A stretch of DNA of 64,000 bases from an uncultured Dorea sp. (GCA_910578495.1 CAJTRE010000008.1:17615-81614); one strand, 5' to 3'. Shown: positions 25,296 through 34,724, counted from the stretch's first letter. Numbers and translations are program-made. Notes: generated by a model not told the origin, from the sequence alone.

Positions 25296-25922
25296 CTATT
25301 TTCCAAGCATCTGAAATGGAACATCTGTAGTAAATACAATTCCATGAATTCCTGCATTTTCCGCCGCCTCAATATTCTCGGTGTTATCATCAAAGAACAC
25401 TGTTTTTGCCGGATTAATATGATAACGATTGAGAAGAATTTCATAGATTTTGGACTGAGGTTTCATACATTTTTCTTTCCAAGAAAATATGCCGCCGTCA
25501 AAATCTTCGATAAAAGAAAGCTGTTCTTTGGATTGACGGTACATTTCCTCCGAATAGTTGGATAAATAATATCTTTTTACTCCATTTTCTTTAAAATAAG
25601 AAAGCCACTCTTCTGTGATACTGTAAGGCACGATAGAAGCTCCGAAACCTTCAAATGTCTTACAGATTTCCTGTTCATATTCTGGATCATTTTCAATAAA
25701 CATCTGTAGCCATTCCTCTGTAGTGCAAAGTCCGGAATCTCCTTTATCCCAGTCCTCGTTTAAAAACATGGCGTTTGTTACATGTTCATAAGTTTCTTCG
25801 TCAAAGTTCAGAGTTTTTAAGTAACCCGCCCAGTCAAAATGAATCAACACATTGCCGATATCAAATATCACTGTGTCAATATCTTTGAATATCTGAGTTG
25901 TTTTCGTAAGCTGTATATCCAT
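25296..25922 (-). CDS. HAD-superfamily hydrolase (YihX-like subfamily)
   Basis: A 208-residue HAD-IA protein. The nucleophile motif is VIFDIGNVLIHFDW, in which the second aspartate of DxD is replaced by Gly, as in YihX-type sugar-phosphate phosphatases. YLSNYSEE (motif II), the lysine in EKCMKPQ and VFFDDNTENI (motif IV) follow. AGGAGG precedes the ATG. The substrate is unknown. Confidence 0.88.
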   Translation of the reverse strand: MDIQLTKTTQIFKDIDTVIFDIGNVLIHFDWAGYLKTLNFDEETYEHVTNAMFLNEDWDKGDSGLCTTEEWLQMFIENDPEYEQEICKTFEGFGASIVPYSITEEWLSYFKENGVKRYYLSNYSEEMYRQSKEQLSFIEDFDGGIFSWKEKCMKPQSKIYEILLNRYHINPAKTVFFDDNTENIEAAENAGIHGIVFTTDVPFQMLGK

Positions 25923-25951
25923 TCCTGGTTCCTCCTTCGTAGATTGTATTA

Positions 25952-26716
25952 TTAAAAGTGTCTTTTTCCCAAACTTTCTAATGACACAAACTGAGTTCTA
26001 TCATTACCTTTGCCATAGTCCGGATTTTTCGCATATACATCCAATCTATGATAATGTACCGGAACTTCCGTATCCGTTGTTCCGATAAACTTGAAAAATG
26101 TGTCCATTACCAAATCCGGCTTTAAGTTCTCTTCACTACCGGCGGCCAAAAATAAATGAAGTTTATCATTATCTAAATCAGCTTCCATTCGATAAATCAA
26201 CGGTTTAATATTAATTTCACGCTCTTGTTTTTTTGATTTTTTCAAAACTATGATTTCATCTTGTGATAGGAAATCTTCAATTAATTTTTCGCAATCAGAA
26301 TCTTTTGTAAATGCGTCCCCTATGCTTATCGTATCATACGCAGATTTTGCAGATTCTAAGAAACTCACCTCATATTCTGCCGCAGCTACGATCGTCATAC
26401 CGCTGCATTTCTTATCATCAGGAATCTGAACAAAACTCACAATGTCGATTCCATCGACCATTACTGCATTTAATTGTCGAACTGCCTCTTCCGAACGAAT
26501 CGGTTCTTTCAGTTCAATATCCAGATATTCTCCGTCGCTTGTCACTCCCACTCCAAGAGGCTGCGCAAAAGACATGATCATATGGGGACTGTATCCTCCG
26601 GTAAATGCAATTGGAATTTCCGCTCGTCTCATTGCTTTCTGGAAATAACGCATCACGTCCAAGTGTCCGATAAAACGCATAACGCCATATTTTCGGAATT
26701 TAATTCTTGCTTTCAA
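25952..26716 (-). CDS. TIGR03936-type radical SAM-associated protein (DUF2344)
   Basis: A 254-residue protein that begins KARIKFRKYGVMRFIGHLDVMRYFQ in two segments and has GGYSPHMIMSFAQPLGVG, the signature of the DUF2344 family that is always near TIGR03960 radical SAM enzymes. I start at TTG 26716: GGAGG lies 8 bases upstream on the minus strand, and the longer frame to 26791 has none. The 17-base overlap with the radical SAM gene indicates coupling. Function unknown; the family usually precedes rng and rplU. Confidence 0.9.
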   Translation of the reverse strand: MKARIKFRKYGVMRFIGHLDVMRYFQKAMRRAEIPIAFTGGYSPHMIMSFAQPLGVGVTSDGEYLDIELKEPIRSEEAVRQLNAVMVDGIDIVSFVQIPDDKKCSGMTIVAAAEYEVSFLESAKSAYDTISIGDAFTKDSDCEKLIEDFLSQDEIIVLKKSKKQEREINIKPLIYRMEADLDNDKLHLFLAAGSEENLKPDLVMDTFFKFIGTTDTEVPVHYHRLDVYAKNPDYGKGNDRTQFVSLESLGKRHF

Positions 26717-28565
26717 TACAGACACCTCCTTCAAATACACCTGCGCCGCAGGCAGAACATTTTTGACGGCAGTTCGGCGTAACTTCTGCATTCATGGCAC
26801 GTTCCCATTCTCTTCTTAAAAATGATTTTGTTACGCCAATATCAATAAAGTCCCATGGAAACAGCTCATCTGCTCTGCGTTCTCTTTCATTGTAAAATGC
26901 AATATCAAGTCTGGCATGTTCAAATGCAGCCAGCCATTTCCCATATGCAAACTGCTCACTCCATGCGTCATAAATACATCCCATAGAGTAAGCTTCTTCG
27001 ATTACTTTGCCGACTCGTCGGTCGCCTCTTGCAAATACACCTTCCAGCACTGTTACTTCCGCATCGTGCCAGTTGTATTTCAGGCTCTTTTTATTCAGTT
27101 GTTCGTTAAAAGCATGTTTTACTATAGCCGCCCGGGAAATGTATTCTTCATTCGTATACATTTTCGCCCACTGAAATGGCGTAAATGGTTTCGGAATAAA
27201 GAAAGACGTACTGGTCGTAATCTGACATTTTCCATTCCGCCGGTCCTTTGGAATTTGGTAGTACCTTTTGGAAACACTATTTGCAAGTTCCGGAATTGCG
27301 CGCATATCTTCTTCCGTTTCTGTTGGAAGGCCGAGCATAAAATAAAGCTTTACTTTATTCCAACCACCTTCAAATGCTTGTCCGGCTCCGGATAAAATGT
27401 CCTCCTCCGTAAGTCCTTTATTGATTACATTTCGCATACGCTGAGAACCAGCCTCCGGTGCAAACGTCAAGCTGCTCTTTTTAATATCCTGCACTTTCTC
27501 CATAACATCCAGTGAAAATGCATCGATACGAAGAGACGGAAGGGAAATATTAATTCCTTTCCCATGAAACTTCTCAATCAAAAATGTAACCAGTTCTTTC
27601 AGCTCGCTATAATCACTGGAACTCAAAGAACTCAGAGAGATTTCCTCATGTCCTGTGTTCTTTAACATCTCATATGCATAGTGTTTCAGCCGCTCCACAT
27701 TCCGCTCTCTTGTCGGTCGGTAAATCATGCCCGCCTGACAGAAACGACATCCACGAATACAGCCGCGCATGATTTCAAGTACACAGCGGTCCTGTGTTAC
27801 TTTGATAAACGGAACAACCGGCGCTTCCGGATAATAAGTATCTGTCACATCCAGTACCATTTGTTTCTTGATTTTATTCGGGGCAGATTCTGTAATCGGC
27901 TCAAAAGAAGCCAGCGTACCATCTTCATTGTATGTTGCCGCATAAAGAGATGGCACATAGATTCCTTCAATCTGCGCTGCTTTCTTTAAGTAGTCCTGTT
28001 TGGAACCACCACATTGCTTGTTCTCTTTATAGGCATCCAGAAGCTGGTCATAAACCGTCTCACCCTCGCCGATATAGAATAAATCAAAAAATTCTGCCAG
28101 CGGTTCCGGATTATAAGTACAAGGACCTCCGCCAATTACAATCGGATGTTCCTCCGTACGGTCACAAGAATGCAGTGGAATTTGACTCAAATCTAATATC
28201 TGTAAAATGTTCGTATAACACATCTCATATTGGATAGTAATACCGAGAAAATCTAAGTCCTTAATCGGATCTTGAGATTCCAGAGCAAATAACGGAATCT
28301 TCTCTTCACGCATAATCTTATCTAAGTCAAGCCATGGAGAGTACACTCTCTCGCACCATACATCTTCCCTCCGGTTAAACATGTCATAGAGAATCTGGAT
28401 ACCAAGGTGAGACATACCAATCTCATAGACGTCCGGAAAACACATAGCGAACCTAATATCTATCTTGGATTTATCCTTTATGACAGAGTTGACCTCATTT
28501 CCGATGTAGCGGGCAGGTTTCTCTATCTTCATTAATATATCATCTGTCAAAGCTAGTTTTCTCAT
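26700..28565 (-). CDS. TIGR03960-type B12-binding/radical SAM protein
   Basis: A 621-residue protein with an N-terminal cobalamin-binding-like region (about 60-220) and a radical SAM domain holding the 4Fe-4S motif in RGCIRGCRFCQAG (near residue 255). The C-terminus has a small cysteine cluster (CRQKCSACGAG). The ATG at 28565 follows AAAGGA; the longer open frame to 28658 runs over its promoter. The biochemical role is unknown; association with ribosomal and RNase G genes in other genomes suggests RNA modification, which is inference. Confidence 0.92.
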   Translation of the reverse strand: MRKLALTDDILMKIEKPARYIGNEVNSVIKDKSKIDIRFAMCFPDVYEIGMSHLGIQILYDMFNRREDVWCERVYSPWLDLDKIMREEKIPLFALESQDPIKDLDFLGITIQYEMCYTNILQILDLSQIPLHSCDRTEEHPIVIGGGPCTYNPEPLAEFFDLFYIGEGETVYDQLLDAYKENKQCGGSKQDYLKKAAQIEGIYVPSLYAATYNEDGTLASFEPITESAPNKIKKQMVLDVTDTYYPEAPVVPFIKVTQDRCVLEIMRGCIRGCRFCQAGMIYRPTRERNVERLKHYAYEMLKNTGHEEISLSSLSSSDYSELKELVTFLIEKFHGKGINISLPSLRIDAFSLDVMEKVQDIKKSSLTFAPEAGSQRMRNVINKGLTEEDILSGAGQAFEGGWNKVKLYFMLGLPTETEEDMRAIPELANSVSKRYYQIPKDRRNGKCQITTSTSFFIPKPFTPFQWAKMYTNEEYISRAAIVKHAFNEQLNKKSLKYNWHDAEVTVLEGVFARGDRRVGKVIEEAYSMGCIYDAWSEQFAYGKWLAAFEHARLDIAFYNERERRADELFPWDFIDIGVTKSFLRREWERAMNAEVTPNCRQKCSACGAGVFEGGVCIESKN

Positions 28566-28604
28566 AGTTTTCCTTTCTACTAAGCCACACAAAATACCAA
28601 AATA

Positions 28605-28633
28605 ATTATACTGGAAAAAGGCGGAAAATTCAA
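28605..28633 (-). promoter_or_regulatory. Predicted sigma-A promoter of the radical SAM pair
   Basis: Minus strand: -35 TTGAAT (28628-28633), 17-base spacer, -10 TATAAT (28605-28610), about 40 bases before the ATG. Confidence 0.8.
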
Positions 28634-28648
28634 TAAAAAAGAGAACTA

Positions 28649-29545
28649 TTATACACATTGAAACCGAATTGTAACTTTAAACCATCCCTGTTCCACTTCC
28701 ACTTTAATTTCTCCACTCAATTTCTCAACAAACCCTTTAGCGATGGAAAGCCCAAGTCCTGTAGAATTCTTACTTCTGGCCTCATCTGCTTTATAGAAAC
28801 GGTCAAAGATTCTGTTTACATCAATCTTTTCTACATCTGCCACATAGTTTTTAAATATGATTTCAGATGTCTCATTATTTTTACAGAGACAAATCTCAAT
28901 TTCTTTATTGCCATGATCTAATCCATTTTTGATAATATTCTGCATAACACGACGAAGAGCAGAGGCATTTCCTTGAATGTAAACTGACTCTTCTGTAATT
29001 TCAAGCTTAGGTATGATTCCCTGCTCTTTCCATTGATCATAATAGGAGAAGATTGTTTCTTTCAGTAAATGATTGATATTTATTCTGGAAAGCTGTACTT
29101 CATATGTTTCATTTTGCAGTTTAGTATAAGTAAATAATTCTTCCAGCATTTCTTTCAGACTTTCAATCCGTTCCTGAATAATGTGGATATACCGCTTTTT
29201 ATCCTCTTCATTTTCCGCCGATTCCAAAAGCTGAAAATATCCATCTAGTGAGGTGAGCGGCGTGCGGATGTCATGAGACAGATTCGTGTAAGTGTCTGCA
29301 ATCATTCTCTCTTTACGAAGATAATTACTGTGCTCCTTTTTTCTTTGCTGTAAATGTTCGTTCAATAATTCTGTCAGTTCTTTTATACCACTAAGATTTA
29401 TTTCTTTCGTAATCAGCATATTTGTTTCATGAGCTTGCAGGAAACGAAGCTGGCGGCAGATGTCTTTCACCTGCCGCTCATAGCCTGCCAATATCATAAT
29501 CAGAATCAAAATAGTGATCGATAAACTTCCAATGACCAAATACAT
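28649..29545 (-). CDS. Sensor histidine kinase with a single membrane anchor
   Basis: A 298-residue kinase with only one membrane segment (about 3-21) and no extracellular domain. The HisKA helix has H91 in NLSHDIRTPLTS; N box IIKNGLDHG and a G2-type motif GLGLSIAKG follow. It is the last gene of a regulator-ATPase-permease-kinase unit and begins one base after the permease stop. Kinases of this type often sense cell-envelope stress together with an ABC-2 permease. Confidence 0.92.
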   Translation of the reverse strand: MYLVIGSLSITILILIMILAGYERQVKDICRQLRFLQAHETNMLITKEINLSGIKELTELLNEHLQQRKKEHSNYLRKERMIADTYTNLSHDIRTPLTSLDGYFQLLESAENEEDKKRYIHIIQERIESLKEMLEELFTYTKLQNETYEVQLSRININHLLKETIFSYYDQWKEQGIIPKLEITEESVYIQGNASALRRVMQNIIKNGLDHGNKEIEICLCKNNETSEIIFKNYVADVEKIDVNRIFDRFYKADEARSKNSTGLGLSIAKGFVEKLSGEIKVEVEQGWFKVTIRFQCV

Positions 29546-29546
29546 A

Positions 29547-30398
29547 TTATATGTCCCTCTTTTTAAATACCGAACTGCAAAATGTCAGCATTACGAAAAT
29601 AAATATTGCACTTACTGCCGCAGACACTCCTGCTGATTTTTCTGTTATCTTCATAGGCAGCATCGAGATTCTGCCCGTCACCGTATACTTCATAAGTTGA
29701 AAGTTTTTCATTCCTGTATTTGCAATGAACTTGTCTAAATAACCATACAAAATCATCATCATATTCATACAAAGACAAACTGCAAATGTCATACTGATTA
29801 CGTTGCTTCGAAGCACAATCGCTGCGCACATAATCACCATTAATAATGCAAAGTGAAGCAAGACTTGCATTCCAGCGTATTTTAATAACAAATCCATTTC
29901 GCCCCAGATAATTTTTCCAAAACAAAAGCCATTACTAATCGCCTGCGTGACTGCTAAAAGCAGGAATGTCAAAACCGTATATACAAACAAAGAAATAGCT
30001 TTGGCAAATACAAACCCTGCCCGGTTTTCCACCTGTCCGGCTATATTTTTCACATATCCGCTTGTCAGATCTGCAGTAGAATAAAGGACAGTGAAAATCA
30101 CCATGAAAAGCGCAACAAATTTTCCTTTTAGATTGGCGTAAAATAAATCAAACACCGATACATCTTCTCCTGGTTTTGTCGGAGCCGTTACAGTCATTCC
30201 TAGATTTGGGATTTCTTCCTCCTGTAAGCCCATGGCATACTCATATGTCTCCTGTTTTTCTTCCATAGTGTATTCCTTCATTTCCGTTGCGGTAGCGGTG
30301 GTTGTAAAGAGAATTGCACCAAAAAGGATTATCCATATTACATATAAACTTTTTGTTTTAAACATCCGGAACATTTCCATTCGGATCATATTAAGCAT
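29547..30398 (-). CDS. ABC-2 type transporter permease
   Basis: A 283-residue permease with an N-terminal helix, an extracellular loop (about 40-85) and five further helices. I start at ATG 30398, with GGGAGG 8 bases upstream; the GTG at 30407 overlaps that site. The start overlaps the ATPase stop by 8 bases. Similar permeases occur in bacitracin- or lantibiotic-protection exporters (BcrB/LanFEG-like), but the substrate here is unknown. Confidence 0.88.
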   Translation of the reverse strand: MLNMIRMEMFRMFKTKSLYVIWIILFGAILFTTTATATEMKEYTMEEKQETYEYAMGLQEEEIPNLGMTVTAPTKPGEDVSVFDLFYANLKGKFVALFMVIFTVLYSTADLTSGYVKNIAGQVENRAGFVFAKAISLFVYTVLTFLLLAVTQAISNGFCFGKIIWGEMDLLLKYAGMQVLLHFALLMVIMCAAIVLRSNVISMTFAVCLCMNMMMILYGYLDKFIANTGMKNFQLMKYTVTGRISMLPMKITEKSAGVSAAVSAIFIFVMLTFCSSVFKKRDI

Positions 30399-31308
30399 GA
30401 TGAGCACCTCCCGTCAGATTTAAGAAATAATTTTCAAGTTCTTCGCTTGTAATACTGATACTTTTCACGAGTATTCCGGCTTTTGAGAGTTCCATATTCA
30501 CATCGGCGCTCTCATTTAACCGTTCATAAATCTGTATCGTATTCTTATCTGTTACCTGATAGTCGGTAAATCCCATAGTATCCAAAACAGGAACTGCCTG
30601 TTTCGGATGATCCAGTACAATTTCCATGCGTTCCGAACAGCGCTGCATTAGTTCTTCACGAGTCAGTTCCTGAATCAGACTTCCATTATGGATAATACCA
30701 TAATGTGTAGCAATTTTAGATAACTCTTCCAGAATATGACTGGATATAATAATCGTCATATTCTCCTCTTCTTGCAGCGTTAAAAACATATCTCGGATTT
30801 CCGCAATTCCCTGTGGATCAAGGCCGTTAATCGGCTCATCTAATACAAGTAAGTCTGGATCGCCTACGAGGGCAAGTCCAATACCTAGACGCTGTTTCAT
30901 ACCAAGAGAAAAATGTTTTGTTTTTTTCTTCCCAACATTGGAAAGTCCCACAATTCGTAAAATATGTTTCATATAGTTCGGATCATTAATTCCAAATAAT
31001 TTACATTTAATCGCCAGATTATCATAAGCCGTCATATTGCCATATAATCCCGGCGTTTCAATGAGACAGCTGATACGGGAACGGATGGCGTTCAGCTCCG
31101 CGCCCCGGCAGCCAAATAGTTCAATATCTCCGTAGCTCGGTTTAGATAATCCGCTGATCATCTTTAAAAATGTTGTTTTTCCTGCGCCATTTCTCCCGAT
31201 AAATCCATAAATAACGCCTTTTTTCACATGTAGATTCACGTGATTTACTGCTTTGTGATGTCCAAATTGTTTTGTCAGACCATTTGTACAAAGTAAATAT
31301 TCACTCAT
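30391..31308 (-). CDS. ABC transporter ATP-binding protein, BcrA type
   Basis: A 305-residue ATPase with Walker A GRNGAGKTT, signature FSLGMKQRLGI and Walker B LLVLDEPINGLD, followed by the ~90-residue C-terminal extension typical of the BcrA/drug-exporter group. The ATG at 31308 follows AGGAG. In the 86-base gap before it, a TTGTACAA palindrome (31340-31347) overlaps a possible -10 TACAAT (31339-31344), but the matching -35 TTGCGA is 19 bases away, so an internal promoter is only a possibility. Confidence 0.93.
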   Translation of the reverse strand: MSEYLLCTNGLTKQFGHHKAVNHVNLHVKKGVIYGFIGRNGAGKTTFLKMISGLSKPSYGDIELFGCRGAELNAIRSRISCLIETPGLYGNMTAYDNLAIKCKLFGINDPNYMKHILRIVGLSNVGKKKTKHFSLGMKQRLGIGLALVGDPDLLVLDEPINGLDPQGIAEIRDMFLTLQEEENMTIIISSHILEELSKIATHYGIIHNGSLIQELTREELMQRCSERMEIVLDHPKQAVPVLDTMGFTDYQVTDKNTIQIYERLNESADVNMELSKAGILVKSISITSEELENYFLNLTGGAHHA

Positions 31309-31394
31309 TTTTGTCACTCCTTTTTTTAAGTTGTTTTCATTGTACAAATAAAGCCCTAATAAATCGCAAATAAAAAGTAAAAAAAGAGTAAAGT

Positions 31395-32084
31395 TTACGG
31401 ATGTAATCTGTAACCGATTCCCCAGACGGTTTCTATGTACTCATGGTCTGTCACTGTCTTTATTTTTTTGCGGATATTACTGATATGTACGTCTAATGTT
31501 TTGGTTTCACCAATGTACGGCTCTTCCCATGCGTATTCAAAGATTTCTTCTTTACTGAATACCTTTTTCGGATGCTTGAGAAGAAGCTCTAAGATGGCAA
31601 ATTCCTGTTTTGTAATTCTTGGAAGCTCCTTGTCTTTAATTTTTACTGAGAAATGCTCTTTGTCAAGAGTTAATTCCTGATAGGATAACTGTTCTTCTCT
31701 ATTGACAATATGACTTGATAATTCCTCTGACCTTCGTATCTGTACTTCCACGCGGGCAAGGACTTCTTTAATATCAAAGGGTTTTGTCACATAGTCGTCC
31801 GCACCGTTTCTCAAAAATTCTACCTTGTCATCAATGGTATCTTTAGCTGTCAATATAATGACCGGTGTATTTCCCTTGCCCCGAATATCCTTTAACACAT
31901 CTTCTCCTGGAATACCTGGAAGCATTAGATCTAAAAGAACCACCGAATAGGTGTCTTGAGACAACAGAAGTCTTGCCTCGGTGCCTGAAAATGCCTGGAT
32001 ACATCTATAATTTTCTTTTTCAAGCGCTTCTTTCAATAAGCCGTTAATGTTCATATCATCTTCTACAATTAGTATTTTATTCAT
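31395..32084 (-). CDS. Response regulator, OmpR family
   Basis: A 229-residue regulator: receiver domain with VEDD, phospho-acceptor in VVLLDLMLPG (about residue 51) and YVTKPF lysine; C-terminal winged helix ending ETVWGIGYRLHP. It is translationally coupled to the upstream reductase-like gene by an ATGA overlap, and its kinase lies at the other end of the unit, after the ABC genes. Confidence 0.94.
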   Translation of the reverse strand: MNKILIVEDDMNINGLLKEALEKENYRCIQAFSGTEARLLLSQDTYSVVLLDLMLPGIPGEDVLKDIRGKGNTPVIILTAKDTIDDKVEFLRNGADDYVTKPFDIKEVLARVEVQIRRSEELSSHIVNREEQLSYQELTLDKEHFSVKIKDKELPRITKQEFAILELLLKHPKKVFSKEEIFEYAWEEPYIGETKTLDVHISNIRKKIKTVTDHEYIETVWGIGYRLHP

Positions 32085-32662
32085 GGTGTTTTTACCTCAA
32101 TCAAATTCCCATCGAAATCATACTTGTCCTTGAGTCTTCGTTCATATACCAAATCCGTAATCCCATTATACACTTGAGTTTTCACTAATCTCAATTTGAT
32201 TTCTTTTTGCACTTCACCAAACAGCCGAATCCCCGAACCAAGAAGTGTTGGAATTACAGATATATAATACTGGTCTATCAAATCTTCCCCTGCCAATTGT
32301 TGTACCAAATGTGCTCCCCCGCAGATCCAAATATCTTTTCCGTACTCTTTACTCAGTCTCTTCACTAAACTGACCGGATTGTCGTCTGTAAACATTATTC
32401 CCTCTACGGACTTTAATTTTCTGTGTGTCATAACATAAGTTTTAAAGTCACGATACACCCATTCTTCTGGTGAAAGTTCTGTGATGATCTGATGGTATGT
32501 GTGATACCCCATCACAACTGTATCAATTTCTTTTACAAATTCTGAATAAGAATCTATATCCTCACTGTCCTCACCATGTCCATGTAACCAATCAACACCA
32601 CCATGGCTGTCCGCGATATAACCGTCAAGGCTCATTGCAATAAATAATTTGATTTTTCTCAA
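32081..32662 (-). CDS. Dihydrofolate reductase-fold protein (RibD C-terminal family)
   Basis: A 193-residue protein beginning RKIKLFIAMSLDGYIAD, with the NADPH-binding DIWICGGAHLVQQL region and IPTLLGSGIRLF, as in the RibD_C family. It is not a canonical FolA; substrates of these stand-alone proteins are mostly unknown. I start at TTG 32662 with AAGGAG 7 bases upstream; the ATG at 32704 is not supported. It links the polymerase-YolD pair to the two-component/ABC genes. Confidence 0.87.
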   Translation of the reverse strand: MRKIKLFIAMSLDGYIADSHGGVDWLHGHGEDSEDIDSYSEFVKEIDTVVMGYHTYHQIITELSPEEWVYRDFKTYVMTHRKLKSVEGIMFTDDNPVSLVKRLSKEYGKDIWICGGAHLVQQLAGEDLIDQYYISVIPTLLGSGIRLFGEVQKEIKLRLVKTQVYNGITDLVYERRLKDKYDFDGNLIEVKTP

Positions 32663-32700
32663 GCTGACACTCCTTATCTTTAAATTTAAGTACCATTGTA

Positions 32701-33150
32701 TCATACTTTTTGTTCTATAGCCAATACATCATCAATTTGTATCCTTGTTCCATCTTCCAGCACAATCTCGTTCTCATACTCATCAATTTTCTTCACCTTT
32801 CCGGTTACAGTCACATACATTCCACCGTTTTTTTGCACATCCGGAAGAAAATATGTGAATGAAACTTCCGGCATTTTTTTCACATGCTTCCGTAATTCCT
32901 GTAATTGTTTATCCAACACCGACTGAAGGCTTTCATCCAGTTCTATCTTCGTATCAGTTAGTCTCGCTGTCTCTCTTATGGCAGCTCCATGTCCGGTCAG
33001 AGCTGCGAACGGTGCAAACTGAGCTGCCCGGTCTGCTATTGACATAGGCGGATGCTTTCTGGATACAGGATGAGAGAGATTCAGCATATCCGCATATTTC
33101 TTTTGAACTTCCGCTTCCATTCCGGTGTTAAACAAAGATTTATGAATCAT
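32701..33150 (-). CDS. YolD-like protein
   Basis: A 149-residue YolD-family protein (SIADRAAQFAPFAALTGH, an all-beta C-terminal half). YolD proteins accompany Y-family polymerases in Firmicutes and are thought to act with them during SOS. It begins 50 bases after the polymerase gene. Confidence 0.93.
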   Translation of the reverse strand: MIHKSLFNTGMEAEVQKKYADMLNLSHPVSRKHPPMSIADRAAQFAPFAALTGHGAAIRETARLTDTKIELDESLQSVLDKQLQELRKHVKKMPEVSFTYFLPDVQKNGGMYVTVTGKVKKIDEYENEIVLEDGTRIQIDDVLAIEQKV

Positions 33151-33200
33151 TTTATACCTCTTCTTTCCTACAAACTTCTTATTCTATATCTGGTGTTTGC

Positions 33201-34724
33201 TTATGCCCGGTGTCCGCCGATCTGATTGTTCCGGTCTTTTGCTGTGGCGCCATCTTCCAGGTTGGTTCCTTTTAGGATTGCATTTTTCCCAAACCGTTTT
33301 TTAATGTCTAACATAGTTTCCTGCAATTTACGTTCTCGTTCCCGGTTCTTCTTTTCTATCTCCTGCTCCTTTGAAACAGCGCCATAATCGGTGAAAAGAT
33401 TCATCTGTTCAAACTTCTGCTCTTTCTGAACGGTACGCTCATCTTCTACATGGTTTGCGCTTATGGTTATTCTGCGGACGAGCAGTTTAGGATTTACAAT
33501 CTTATCATATAAGTCCAACACTGCTTTCAACATAGATCTGGTAGAAGATGTAGCCTCCGCAAGATTTACAGTACCGTTAGAATGTTTGGGAATCTTTCTT
33601 CCGTAGCGGTCTACAACCACCTCTCCCTCATACGAGCCGTTGCTGCCTGTGAGATTTTCAATGTCATATCCCACCGTTAAGGTAAGTTGTGCCGTTACCA
33701 GATGCTTGTCTACTAAGTCAAGCGCCAGAAGTTCGGTCATTTCTCTTACAATCAGCTTTGCTTTTGAGGACGTATAGGGACAATGCAGTACCTGGCTTGA
33801 GACGATACTGTTGTGTTCCGGTTTATAGGCTTTAATATCTGCAATCGTGCAAGGCTCCCACCCCCATGCATGGTCGATAAGAAGTTCTGCATTTACTCCA
33901 AATAACTTATAGAGCAAATCTTCATTGTAAAATTCACCATGTTTTCCTATGGAGCATCGGGCGACATCCCCCATCGTATACATACCGTATTCTGCCAGCT
34001 TTCTGGCATATCCTCGTCCTATACGCCAAAAATCAGTAATTGGCTGATGCGCCCACAAAATTCTTCTGTAAGATTTTTCGGTTAATTTAGCAATGCGTAC
34101 ACCGTTTTTGTCTGGTGGAATATGTTTTGCCACAATATCCATGGCAACTTTACAAAGATATAGATTCTCCCCAATCCCTGCTGTTGCCGTAATCCCAACC
34201 GTCTCGTATATGTCCCGCATAATTTTTCCAGCCAGTTCTCTTGCAGATAGTTGATAAGTGTTCAGATAATGTGTTACATCCATGAAAATCTCATCAATGG
34301 AATAAACGTGCATATCTTCCGGCGCCACGTATTTCAGATAAATGTTGTAAATTCTTGTACTATATTCAATATAATGCGCCATCCTGGGCGGAGCAACCAA
34401 ATAATCCACTGCTAAATCAGGATACTGTTTTAATTCATTATTATCATAAGAAGAACCGGAAAACTCCCCCTTCGGAATGTGCACCCGCCTCTCGGCGTTT
34501 ACTTCTTTTACCCGTCTGACTACTTCAAACAGCCTGGCTCTTCCGGAAATTCCATAAGCTTTCAAAGAAGGAGAAACTGCCAGACAGATTGTTTTCGTTG
34601 TCCGGCTTTCATCCGCCACTACAAGATTCGTAGTCATAGGATCTAAGCCGCGTTCCATGCACTCCACAGAGGCATAGAAAGATTTTAAATCAATTGCAAT
34701 ATAGGTACGCTCTTTTGCTGTCAT
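33201..34724 (-). CDS. Y-family DNA polymerase (UmuC/UvrX-like)
   Basis: Translesion polymerase of 507 residues. Catalytic motifs: IDLKSFYASVE (metal-binding Asp) and YSIDEIFMD (Asp-Glu pair). The palm, thumb (helix-hairpin-helix near ITDFWRIGRGYARKL) and little-finger domains are complete. A clamp-binding pentapeptide QMNLF near residue 441 is followed by a charged helical tail. The gene is divergent from the alkyltransferase gene, whose promoter carries LexA-like boxes; on its own side I see TTGTAT-N18-TATTAT but no perfect LexA box. Confidence 0.94.
   Translation of the reverse strand: MTAKERTYIAIDLKSFYASVECMERGLDPMTTNLVVADESRTTKTICLAVSPSLKAYGISGRARLFEVVRRVKEVNAERRVHIPKGEFSGSSYDNNELKQYPDLAVDYLVAPPRMAHYIEYSTRIYNIYLKYVAPEDMHVYSIDEIFMDVTHYLNTYQLSARELAGKIMRDIYETVGITATAGIGENLYLCKVAMDIVAKHIPPDKNGVRIAKLTEKSYRRILWAHQPITDFWRIGRGYARKLAEYGMYTMGDVARCSIGKHGEFYNEDLLYKLFGVNAELLIDHAWGWEPCTIADIKAYKPEHNSIVSSQVLHCPYTSSKAKLIVREMTELLALDLVDKHLVTAQLTLTVGYDIENLTGSNGSYEGEVVVDRYGRKIPKHSNGTVNLAEATSSTRSMLKAVLDLYDKIVNPKLLVRRITISANHVEDERTVQKEQKFEQMNLFTDYGAVSKEQEIEKKNRERERKLQETMLDIKKRFGKNAILKGTNLEDGATAKDRNNQIGGHRA

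Noticed and set aside
26916..27395. Plus-strand open frame of 159 codons
   Set aside because: It is antisense to the conserved radical SAM gene, with codon use typical of a shadow frame.
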